Below are positions 8,375 through 15,662 of a stretch of 64,000 nucleotides of DNA, piece by piece. Numbering within the stretch: position 1 is the first letter of the stretch; every line of letters starts with the position of its first letter. The notes under the pieces were generated by a model. The model had not been told where the DNA came from. It did not search any database and was given only the letters and a program-made list of their open reading frames with translations. The DNA comes from Phosphoribacter sp037045055 (GTDB lineage: Bacteria > Actinomycetota > Actinomycetes > Actinomycetales > Dermatophilaceae): contig JBAOHJ010000003.1 of NCBI GenBank assembly GCA_037045055.1, forward strand, positions 434,001 to 498,000, read 5' to 3'. Both the position numbers and the translations under genes were made by a program.

Positions 8375-11344
8375 TCAGTCCTGCGCCGCGGGGGGTGGGC
8401 CGGCCGGGGCGACGACCCGGCCGCGGCGCCGGCGCGGGCGGGCCGGTGGGCTGCCTTGCGGGTATGCCGCGTTGTCGTCCGCCGGCGGCGCCGTCTGGCC
8501 GGGCCGGGCTCCCGCGTCGCCGGACTCGCCCTCGACACCCGCGTCGTCGCGCGGCTCGCCCTCGACGCCGGCGTCGTCGCGCGGCTCGATCTCGACGCCG
8601 GCGTCGTCGCGCGGTTCGATCTCGACGCCGGCGTGGTCGCGAGGCTCGATCTGCGCCCCGGCGTCGTCGTGCCCGTCTCCCTCGGAGGGCGGCCCCGCCG
8701 CCGTCTGCGCCGACGTCGGCTGCAGACCGGCCTCAGGATCGGGCCCGGGCGGCATACTCTCGTCGGCTTGGGCGCCGTCCGGATCGGCCGGCGGAGCGGC
8801 GCTCTTGATCGCCGCGGCGTGCGCGGCCGCCGCGATCTGGGCCGGCGTCGGCCCGCCGGGTGCCGGTTGGGGGGGTGCCTCCGCCGCGGGAGCCCTACCG
8901 CGCCGGGTCCGCGCCCGTGGGGTGCCCGACCCGGCGTCCGCCCCGGAGGGGGCGCTGGGCCGGTCGACCGGATCGGTGTGGATGAGATAGCCGCGGCCGT
9001 TGCAGTGCTCGCACGTCTCGGAGAACACCTCGATGAGCCCGGAGCCCACCCGTTTGCGGGTCATCTGGACCAGACCGAGCGAGGTCACCTCCGCCACCTG
9101 GTGCTTGGTCCGGTCGCGGCCCAGGCACTCCATGAGCCGACGCACGACGAGGTCGCGGTTGGACTCCAGGACCATGTCGATGAAGTCGATGACGATGATC
9201 CCGCCGATGTCGCGCAGTCGCAATTGGCGGACGATCTCCTCGGCGGCCTCGATGTTGTTGCGGGTGACGGTCTCCTCGAGGTTGCCGCCCGAGCCGACGA
9301 ACTTGCCGGTGTTGACGTCGACGACCGTCATCGCCTCGGTGCGGTCGATGACCAGCGACCCACCCGAAGGCAGCCACACCTTGCGGTCCATGGCCTTGGC
9401 GATCTGCTCGTCCACCCGGTGGTCGGCGAACAGGTCCTGCTCCCGGGTCCACCGGGACAGCCGGGGCGCCAGGTCCGGGGCCACCGCGCCGACGTACTCG
9501 CTCACCTGGGTCCAGGTGGCCTCGCCGGCGACGACCAGCGAGGTGAAGTCCTCGTTGAAGACGTCGCGGATCACCCGCACGGTGAGATCCGGCTCCCCGT
9601 GCAGCAACTGCGGGGCCCCGCTCTTGCCCTTGCGACCCACGCCGGCGGCGTCGGCCTTGGCGCTGATCTGCTCCCAGGTCTGGGTGAGGCGCTGCACGTC
9701 GGCCCGCAGCTCCGGCTCGGAGGCGCCCTCGGCGGCGGTCCGCACGATGACCCCCGCGGAGCCGGGCACCACCTCGCGCAGGATCGACTTGAGCCGGGAG
9801 CGCTCGGTGTCGGGCAGCTTGCGGGAGATCCCCGTCATCGAGCTGTCCGGGACGTACACGAGGAACCGCCCGGGCAGCGAGATCTGCGAGGTGAGCCGGG
9901 CGCCCTTGTGCCCGATGGGGTCCTTGGTCACCTGCACGAGCACCGACTGCCCCGACTCCAGGGCGTTCTCGATCCGCCGGGGCGCTCCCGAGGTCAGCCC
10001 GGCGGCGTCCCAGTTGACCTCACCGGCATACAGGACGGCGTTGCGCCCCTTGCCGATGTCGACGAAGGCCGCCTCCATGGAGGGGAGGACGTTCTGGACC
10101 TTGCCGAGGTAGATGTTGCCGGCCATGGACGCGTTGGTCTCGCGCGAGACGTAGTGCTCGACGAGCACGCCGTCCTCGAGCACGGCGATCTGGGTGCGCC
10201 CGTCCTTCTCTCGCACGAGCATGACCCGCTCGACGCTCTCGCGCCGGGCGAGGAACTCGGCCTCGGTGATCACGGTGCGCCGCCGGCCGGCCTCGCGACC
10301 CTCGCGTCGGCGCTGCTTCTTGGCCTCCAGGCGGGTAGAGCCCCGCACGCCGACGACCTCGTCGCGCCCGCGCCGGGGCTCGCGGACCCGGGTGGTCACG
10401 CCGGGGGCGTCCTCGACGTCCGTGCCGGACCCGGAGCGGCGCCGACGGCGGGTGCGTCGACGCGGTGCGCCGTCCTCGGCCCCCTCCTCGACGTCCTCGC
10501 CCCCGGCCGGCTCGGTGGCCGAGCCGGCACCGTCGGGGCCGTCGCCGGTGCCCTCCGACTGCTGGGGGGCGTCGGCCGGTTCGCCGGAGTCCGCCGATCG
10601 TCCCCGCCGCCCCTTGCCGCCGCGGCGCCGGCGCCGACGTGCCCCGCCCGCCTCGTCGGCCTCGTCCTCGCCGGCCGTCGTCGGCTCCGGCGTCTCGGTG
10701 TCGGGCTCCAGCCCGGTGTCCGTCTCGACCTCGGCTCCGTCGGCGGCCTGCGGGCGGGTGCGGGCGACCGGCGCCCGGGACACCACCGGCTCGGGCGCCT
10801 GGAAGAGCACCCCGAAGCTGGGCGGAGCGGAGGTCGCCGGACCGGACGGTGCCTCGCCGTCCGGAGCGCCGGCCTCGTCGCCGGCCTGCTCGCCCTCGGG
10901 CCGACCCGGCTGCTCGCCCTGGACCGGCCCGGTCGGCTGGGCCGAGTCGGTCTGCGCCGAGTCGGCCTCGGCAGAGTCGGTCGGCGCCGAGTCGGCCTCG
11001 GCAGAGTCGGTCGGCGCCGAGTCGGTCGGCGCCGAGTCGGTCGGCGCCGAGTCGGTCTCGGCCGAGGCGGGGGCCGCCACGGCCTTCTTGCGGGCGGCGC
11101 GTTTACGGGGCTTCGGCGTCTCGGCGGGATCGGCCGCCCCCGGGTCGGCCGCCCCCGCGTCGGCGGGTCGGTCCGACGCCTCGGCGGCGGCCTTCGCGGC
11201 CCGCTTGCGAGGCGCGCGCTTGACCGGCGTGGCCGCCGCGGCGGCCTGCTCCCCAGGGGTGGGTCCGGGCGCGGCCGGTGCGGTGTCCGGCTGCGGCGGC
11301 ATACCGGCGTCGGTGGGGGTGTCGTGCTCGTCCGTGGATGCCAT
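8375..11344 (-). CDS. rne: Ribonuclease E/G family endoribonuclease with repeat-rich tails
   Basis: Single-strand-specific endonuclease for mRNA decay and rRNA processing. 989 residues from ATG 11344 (GAGAGGA about 8 nt upstream). The core sits in the middle: S1 RNA-binding domain near 405-500 (NIYLGKVQNVLPSMEAAFVD), catalytic Mg-binding Asp residues in VDVNTGKFVG (about 673) and IDFIDM (about 716), and the zinc-link CEHCNGRG near 778 for tetramer assembly. Flanks are acidic, Pro/Ala-rich and probably disordered, with two sets of tandem repeats: APTDS-type units before the core and a ten-residue EPRDDAGVE-type unit after it. Such tails usually serve as scaffolds for degradosome partners. Confidence 0.95.
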   Translation of the reverse strand: MASTDEHDTPTDAGMPPQPDTAPAAPGPTPGEQAAAAATPVKRAPRKRAAKAAAEASDRPADAGAADPGAADPAETPKPRKRAARKKAVAAPASAETDSAPTDSAPTDSAPTDSAEADSAPTDSAEADSAQTDSAQPTGPVQGEQPGRPEGEQAGDEAGAPDGEAPSGPATSAPPSFGVLFQAPEPVVSRAPVARTRPQAADGAEVETDTGLEPDTETPEPTTAGEDEADEAGGARRRRRRGGKGRRGRSADSGEPADAPQQSEGTGDGPDGAGSATEPAGGEDVEEGAEDGAPRRRTRRRRRSGSGTDVEDAPGVTTRVREPRRGRDEVVGVRGSTRLEAKKQRRREGREAGRRRTVITEAEFLARRESVERVMLVREKDGRTQIAVLEDGVLVEHYVSRETNASMAGNIYLGKVQNVLPSMEAAFVDIGKGRNAVLYAGEVNWDAAGLTSGAPRRIENALESGQSVLVQVTKDPIGHKGARLTSQISLPGRFLVYVPDSSMTGISRKLPDTERSRLKSILREVVPGSAGVIVRTAAEGASEPELRADVQRLTQTWEQISAKADAAGVGRKGKSGAPQLLHGEPDLTVRVIRDVFNEDFTSLVVAGEATWTQVSEYVGAVAPDLAPRLSRWTREQDLFADHRVDEQIAKAMDRKVWLPSGGSLVIDRTEAMTVVDVNTGKFVGSGGNLEETVTRNNIEAAEEIVRQLRLRDIGGIIVIDFIDMVLESNRDLVVRRLMECLGRDRTKHQVAEVTSLGLVQMTRKRVGSGLIEVFSETCEHCNGRGYLIHTDPVDRPSAPSGADAGSGTPRARTRRGRAPAAEAPPQPAPGGPTPAQIAAAAHAAAIKSAAPPADPDGAQADESMPPGPDPEAGLQPTSAQTAAGPPSEGDGHDDAGAQIEPRDHAGVEIEPRDDAGVEIEPRDDAGVEGEPRDDAGVEGESGDAGARPGQTAPPADDNAAYPQGSPPARPRRRRGRVVAPAGPPPAAQD
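8521..8670. repeat. 30-bp tandem repeat, five copies, in the rne C-terminal tail
   Basis: Five back-to-back 30-bp units (8521, 8551, 8581, 8611, 8641), the inner three nearly identical. Each encodes one ten-residue unit of the type IEPRDDAGVE, so copy changes stay in frame. Confidence 0.9.
10942..11062. repeat. 15-bp tandem repeat in the rne N-terminal tail
   Basis: About eight units of a 15-bp repeat (consensus GTCGGCGCCGAGTCG with GTCGGCCTCGGCAGA variants), encoding APTDS / AEADS pentapeptides. Length variation would stay in frame. Confidence 0.85.
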
Positions 11345-11499
11345 CCGGCGTCCTCTCGTCACCCGCACGGCGACGGCCACACCGAACGGGCCCAGAGGCC
11401 CCACGTCACCGCACGGCGCGGTGTGCTCGTCCCCACCGCCGGGTGCGGCGGGACGGAAGTCGTCTCGCTACGCCTGGGCTCACGCGTCCCGCGCGAGCA

Positions 11500-12279
11500 T
11501 CAGCAGGCGCCGTCGGCCTTCTCGTCGGGGGCCAACGGGTCGGCCACCCTCCCGGTCGCGTCCTGCAGCGGGCCCTGAGCCAGCCGAGTCACCAGGGGCG
11601 GTGACGGCGGCTCCAGACCGGCGACGGTACGCAGTGCGGTCAGAATGTCGTCGGGGCGCACGGCCGGTGTGGTGTGCCGTACGACCACCCGGAGTATCGC
11701 ACACCTTCCCCCGCCCGTGCCGCCCGGCGCGGCCGGATCGGGGTCGACCAGGCGCATGGACACGACCGCCGCCCGGGTGTCCACGACTCGCGCGCCGGCC
11801 TTGAGCATCCGGGTCACCTCGGCGTGATCGAGGGCCAGGTATGCCGCCACCGCGTCGGCGACGTCGGCGGCCTGCAGCCCGGGCAGCCGGATCTGCCAGT
11901 CGCTGGCCTGCAACCGGTCGGCCAGCGCCCCCGGGTCGGCCTCGACCACCTCGACGACGTCCAGGCCGACCGGCAGGGCGGCGTCCAGGGCCTCGCGCAG
12001 GGCGGCGGGGTCGACGCGGCGGACCAGGGCCAGCTCGACGTACTCGGCCTCGCTGGCGGCCCCGGTCGGTGCGGCGTTGGCGTAGGAGATCCGCGGGTGC
12101 GGGTGGAAGCCGGACGAGAAGGCCATGGGCACCTGCGCGCGGCGCAGGGCCCGCTCCAGGGCGCGCTGGAAGTCGCGGGTGGAGCCGAACCGCATCGGCC
12201 CCCGCTTGGCGTACCGCAGGCGCACCCGTTGGACCGGCGGCGCCGCCGGCGGACCCTGGGGCTGGCGCGGTGCAGCCAC
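11500..12279 (-). CDS. TIGR03936-type (DUF2344) radical-SAM-linked protein
   Basis: 259 residues from GTG 12279, chosen because it lies 5 nt after the previous stop and gives a short Pro-rich leader before the conserved VRLRYAKRGPMRFGSTRDF block. PMAFSSGFHPHPRISYA and GAASEAEYVEL are further family landmarks. The family is normally encoded beside, or fused to, a B12-binding radical SAM protein and is thought to act in RNA or protein modification; the role is unproven. That partner is absent here and an acyltransferase gene occupies its place. Downstream is rne, the normal neighbour. Confidence 0.88.
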   Translation of the reverse strand: MAAPRQPQGPPAAPPVQRVRLRYAKRGPMRFGSTRDFQRALERALRRAQVPMAFSSGFHPHPRISYANAAPTGAASEAEYVELALVRRVDPAALREALDAALPVGLDVVEVVEADPGALADRLQASDWQIRLPGLQAADVADAVAAYLALDHAEVTRMLKAGARVVDTRAAVVSMRLVDPDPAAPGGTGGGRCAILRVVVRHTTPAVRPDDILTALRTVAGLEPPSPPLVTRLAQGPLQDATGRVADPLAPDEKADGAC

Positions 12280-12284
12280 CGGGC

Positions 12285-13052
12285 TCAGCCGTGCTCGGCG
12301 GGCGTGCCGCGCTTGCGTGCCCGCCGCTGCCGCTCGGCCTTGTCCATCCGGGCCGCCTGCTCGGGCGTCGGCGCGAGGCCGCCGAGTCGCGCCGGCAGGT
12401 ACACCAGGTCGGCACCGTGCATGGTCGGGTACTTCGCCCACATCCGGTCCAGCGACTCGGCCATCACGGCGCGCAACCGGTCGGTTGCCACCCGGACGTC
12501 CGCGCCCTCGGGCACCTGCATCGGCGGGTTGACCTCGACGTAGATCGGGGTGTTGGTCCGCCCCAGGCGCCGGGGGCGGTCCTTGGTCCACACCCGCTGC
12601 GCCCCGACGATCACCGTGGGCAGGATGGGGACGCCGGCGTCCCGGGCCATCCGCGCCGCACCGGTCTTGAACTCCTTGAGCTCGAAGGACCGCGAGATCG
12701 TCGCCTCCGGGTACACCCCGACGATCTCGCCCGCCCGCAACGCCTGGACCGCCTCGCGAAACGACCCGGCCCCCTGCGAGCGGTCCACCGGGATGTGCCC
12801 CATCCCGCGCATCATCGGCCCGGCCACCGGGTTGCGGAACACCGACTCCTTGGCCATGAAGCGCACCACCCGCCGGGTCGGCAGCGTCGCGTACCCGGCA
12901 TACGTGAAGTCCAGGTAGCCGGTGTGGTTGATCGCCATGACCGCCCCGCCCTCGCGGGGGACGTACTCGCGGCCCCACATCGAGAACTTCAGCCCCTGCA
13001 GGGCGAACATCGTGCGCGCCGACGCGATGACCCACTCGTACAGCGGTTCCAT
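12285..13052 (-). CDS. Lysophospholipid acyltransferase family protein
   Basis: 255 residues from ATG 13052 (an in-frame GTG at 13061 adds three). PlsC-type domain: catalytic H-x4-D in NHTGYLD near residue 42, then VYPEATIS in the position of the usual FPEGTRS and PTVIVGAQRVW. Acylates a lysophospholipid at the membrane face. A basic tail (MDKAERQRRARKRGT) ends the protein. It is the second PlsC-like gene in the window and is followed after 5 bp by the TIGR03936-type gene. Confidence 0.88.
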   Translation of the reverse strand: MEPLYEWVIASARTMFALQGLKFSMWGREYVPREGGAVMAINHTGYLDFTYAGYATLPTRRVVRFMAKESVFRNPVAGPMMRGMGHIPVDRSQGAGSFREAVQALRAGEIVGVYPEATISRSFELKEFKTGAARMARDAGVPILPTVIVGAQRVWTKDRPRRLGRTNTPIYVEVNPPMQVPEGADVRVATDRLRAVMAESLDRMWAKYPTMHGADLVYLPARLGGLAPTPEQAARMDKAERQRRARKRGTPAEHG

Positions 13053-13129
13053 GCCCGTCACTCTAGGCCGGTATGCCGCCCCCCGGCCCCGGCCGTCGCG
13101 GGCTCGGGGGCCACCGGAACAATGGTCGC

Positions 13130-14119
13130 GTGACCCGGGTGCCGATCAGCTTGCTGGACCTCGTCCTCGTCGGGCACGGCCGCACACCGGCCGAGGCCAT
13201 CGCCGCCACGGTGCGCACGGCCCGGACCGCGGAAACCCACGGCTACGCGAGGTTCTGGCTGGCCGAGCACCACAACATGCGGGGGGTCGCCTCGTCGGCG
13301 ACGGCCGTGCTCGTCGGGCACGTGGCCGACCACACCCGCTCGATCCGGGTGGGTGCCGGTGGGGTGATGCTGCCCAACCACCCGCCTCTGGTCGTCGCCG
13401 AGCAGTTCGGCACGCTGGCGGCGATGCACGGCGACCGGATCGACCTGGGCCTGGGCCGGGCACCGGGCACCGACCCGCTGACCGCCCGGGCGTTGCGTCG
13501 TGCCGAGGCGGCGGTGACGAGCTTCGCCGAGGAGGTCGCCGAGGTGCGCGACTTCCTCGGCCCGGTCCGCAAGGACGCCCAGGTCCGGGCGGTCCCCGGC
13601 GAGGGCACCCGGGTGCCGATCTGGGTGCTCGGGTCCAGTCACGCCGGGGCGTCGGTGGCCGCCCACTTCGGGCTGCCCTACTCGTTCGCGTCGCACTTCG
13701 CCCCGGCCATGCTGCGCAGCGCCCTCGAGGGCTACCGAGCCGCCTTCCGACCGGGGTCCATCGAGGCCCCGCACACCATGGCCGCCGCCAACGTCATGGT
13801 CGCCGACACCGAGGCCCAGGCCCGCCGGTTGTTCTCCTCGGTCCTGCAACGCTTCCACGGCATCGTCACCGGGCGGCGCGGCCGGCTGCCCGAGCCCACC
13901 GACGGCGACGTCACCTCGTCCTGGCCACCGGCGGTCCGGGCGGCCGTCGGCGAGATGGTGGCCTGCTCGTTCGTCGGCACGCCGGGCCAGGTCCGCGAGG
14001 GGCTGACCGACTTCGCGCGGCATACCGGCGTCGACGAGCTCATCGTCACCTGCGCGCCCTACGACCCCGAGGACCGGTTGCGCTCGGTGCACCTGCTCGG
14101 CGAGGCCTGGGCGGCCTGA
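13130..14119 (+). CDS. LLM-class flavin-dependent oxidoreductase
   Basis: 329 residues from GTG 13130. Luciferase-like TIM-barrel protein of the TIGR03558 type: ISLLDLVLVGHGRTPAEAI, FWLAEHHNMRGVASSATAVLV, IRVGAGGVMLPNHPPLVVAEQFGTL (here split at Gly for brevity), and LGLGRAPGTDPLT. Such proteins bind FMN or F420 and oxidise small molecules; the substrate cannot be read. It stands alone between convergent and divergent neighbours. Confidence 0.87.
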   Translation: MTRVPISLLDLVLVGHGRTPAEAIAATVRTARTAETHGYARFWLAEHHNMRGVASSATAVLVGHVADHTRSIRVGAGGVMLPNHPPLVVAEQFGTLAAMHGDRIDLGLGRAPGTDPLTARALRRAEAAVTSFAEEVAEVRDFLGPVRKDAQVRAVPGEGTRVPIWVLGSSHAGASVAAHFGLPYSFASHFAPAMLRSALEGYRAAFRPGSIEAPHTMAAANVMVADTEAQARRLFSSVLQRFHGIVTGRRGRLPEPTDGDVTSSWPPAVRAAVGEMVACSFVGTPGQVREGLTDFARHTGVDELIVTCAPYDPEDRLRSVHLLGEAWAA

Positions 14120-14177
14120 GCGGTATGCCGCGGGGCCGACCCCTGGCGGTGGCGGCGTCGCGCCGGCCGGCGCCGGC

Positions 14178-14717
14178 TCAGGCGCGCCGGCCGAGGCGGG
14201 CCAGCACGCGGGCCTGGCGGTCGGCGCCCTCGGGCGGGGTCACGCCGGCGCGGCAGATTCCCTCGGCGTAGAGCATGTCGCCGAACGAGTCGGCGCTGGC
14301 CTCGATGCGATCGAGCTCGTCGGGGGTGAACGCGGTGTCCGAGCCCGCCGCCCGGGCCAGGTCCCAGCGGTGCACGAGCATGTCGAAGACGTAGAAGCGC
14401 GTCATCGTCTCGCCGAGGGTGGTGGGGCCGAAGTACCCCTCGTAGGCCAGGGTGTCGACCGCCGGGTCGGCCAGCCGGGCCGCCACGTCCGGCCCGTGCG
14501 CCCGCCACGCGCCCACCGGGTCGGCGGCCGGATCGGGGACCGGCGCCAGCGCGACCCCCCGGTCCGCCAGCAGGGCCCGCTGGGTGCTCACCACGTGGTG
14601 CAGGACGTCGCGGGCCGTCCAGCCCTCGCACGGCGCGGGGGCGTCCCAGTCGGTGATGCCCTCGATGAGGTCGCTCAGCGGTGTCAGCGCGGCTCGATAG
14701 GTTTCGGATGTCGTCAT
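14178..14717 (-). CDS. TIGR03086-type metal-binding protein (DinB/MDMPI fold)
   Basis: 179 residues from ATG 14717. The pattern CEGWTARDVLHHVVSTQR near the N-terminus and FDMLVHRWDLARA later supply the His residues of the metal site in DinB-like, mycothiol-dependent isomerase relatives. Members often use mycothiol as cofactor; the reaction is unknown. Divergent from the AraC regulator, with 24 bp between the starts, so the regulator may control it. Confidence 0.85.
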   Translation of the reverse strand: MTTSETYRAALTPLSDLIEGITDWDAPAPCEGWTARDVLHHVVSTQRALLADRGVALAPVPDPAADPVGAWRAHGPDVAARLADPAVDTLAYEGYFGPTTLGETMTRFYVFDMLVHRWDLARAAGSDTAFTPDELDRIEASADSFGDMLYAEGICRAGVTPPEGADRQARVLARLGRRA

Positions 14718-14741
14718 GACTCGATCCTGCGTGGGGGTGTC

Positions 14742-15620
14742 GTGGGCCCGCTTGAAGATCCCCGCCAACCTCGCGAGCACCCGGTCGCGCGGGCGCACCT
14801 GCGCACCAGCGCACGCCCCTCCCCGCCGGTCTACCGCTACGAGCCGCCGGCCGACCTGCGCGACCGCATCCGGCACGTGTGGGTGCCCGTCTGGGACATC
14901 CCCGACGGCGAGGTCTGGGAGCAGCACGTGCTGGCCTACCCGTGTTGCCAGCTCGTCGTCGGCCACGACTACGCGCGCCTCTACGGGGTGGTGCGGGGCC
15001 TGTCCACGGTGAGCCTGCAGGGCCGCGGGTGGGTGGTCGGGACGATGCTCACCCCCGCCGCCGGGTGGCTGGTGACCCGCGAGCCGGTGTCCCGGCTCGT
15101 CGACACCTGGGTGGACCTGCAGCGGCTCGGCGCGCCGTGGGCCGACCTGGCCCCGGCGGTCCGAGCGGTGATGGGCCCCGACCCCACCAGCCCGAGCGCA
15201 CACCGCCTCGCCGCCGACCTGGTCGCCCGGACGATCCGCCGCGAGCTGCAGCTCGACCCCGAGGGCGCGCTGCTCAACGCCCTCGTCGACGCGGTGGAGA
15301 GCGACCCGCAGCTGCTGCGGGTGGACCAGCTGGCCCGACGGTTCGCCCTCTCCGAGCGCTCCCTGCAGCGGCTGGTGTCCCGCCGGTTGGGCCTCACGCC
15401 GCGCTGGCTGGTGCAGCGCCGGCGGTTGCAGGAGGCCGCCGAGCGCCTGCGCGCCGGCCAGACCGACCTCGCCGGCCTCGCGGCCTACCTCGGCTACGCC
15501 GACCAGGCACACCTGAGCCGCGACTTCCGGGCGGTCACCGGCCTGGCCCCCTCGCAGTTCCGCGCCGAGGCCAGCCGGGACGACCCGGCCGCCAGGACGC
15601 ACGAGGGGCCGCCCCGCTGA
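14742..15620 (+). CDS. AraC-family transcriptional regulator
   Basis: 292 residues from GTG 14742, the only plausible start upstream of the conserved VYRYEPPADLRDRIRHVWV region. The N-terminal half is a sensor domain; the C-terminal half has two helix-turn-helix units (VDQLARRFALSERSLQRLV and LAGLAAYLGYADQAHLSRDF) and ends FRAVTGLAPSQFR, the AraC signature. The shared 24-bp divergent gap with the DinB-type gene suggests local or autoregulation. Confidence 0.85.
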   Translation: MGPLEDPRQPREHPVARAHLRTSARPSPPVYRYEPPADLRDRIRHVWVPVWDIPDGEVWEQHVLAYPCCQLVVGHDYARLYGVVRGLSTVSLQGRGWVVGTMLTPAAGWLVTREPVSRLVDTWVDLQRLGAPWADLAPAVRAVMGPDPTSPSAHRLAADLVARTIRRELQLDPEGALLNALVDAVESDPQLLRVDQLARRFALSERSLQRLVSRRLGLTPRWLVQRRRLQEAAERLRAGQTDLAGLAAYLGYADQAHLSRDFRAVTGLAPSQFRAEASRDDPAARTHEGPPR

Positions 15621-15662
15621 CCGGGTCGAGACCGGGACCAGGCGTCTGGGAGGATGCCGCCC

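Noticed and set aside
8521..8670. CRISPR-like regular repeats
   Set aside because: The units are contiguous, in frame inside rne, without spacers or cas genes.
8456..11578. Very long open frame antisense to the RNase E/G gene, and many similar antisense frames
   Set aside because: High G+C removes stop codons in shadow frames; the products are low-complexity Arg/Pro/Gly and the sense strand encodes recognisable proteins.
14160..14173. Palindrome GCGCCGGCCGGCGC as a bidirectional terminator between the LLM and DinB-type genes
   Set aside because: It has no loop and no T run; such words arise easily at this base composition.
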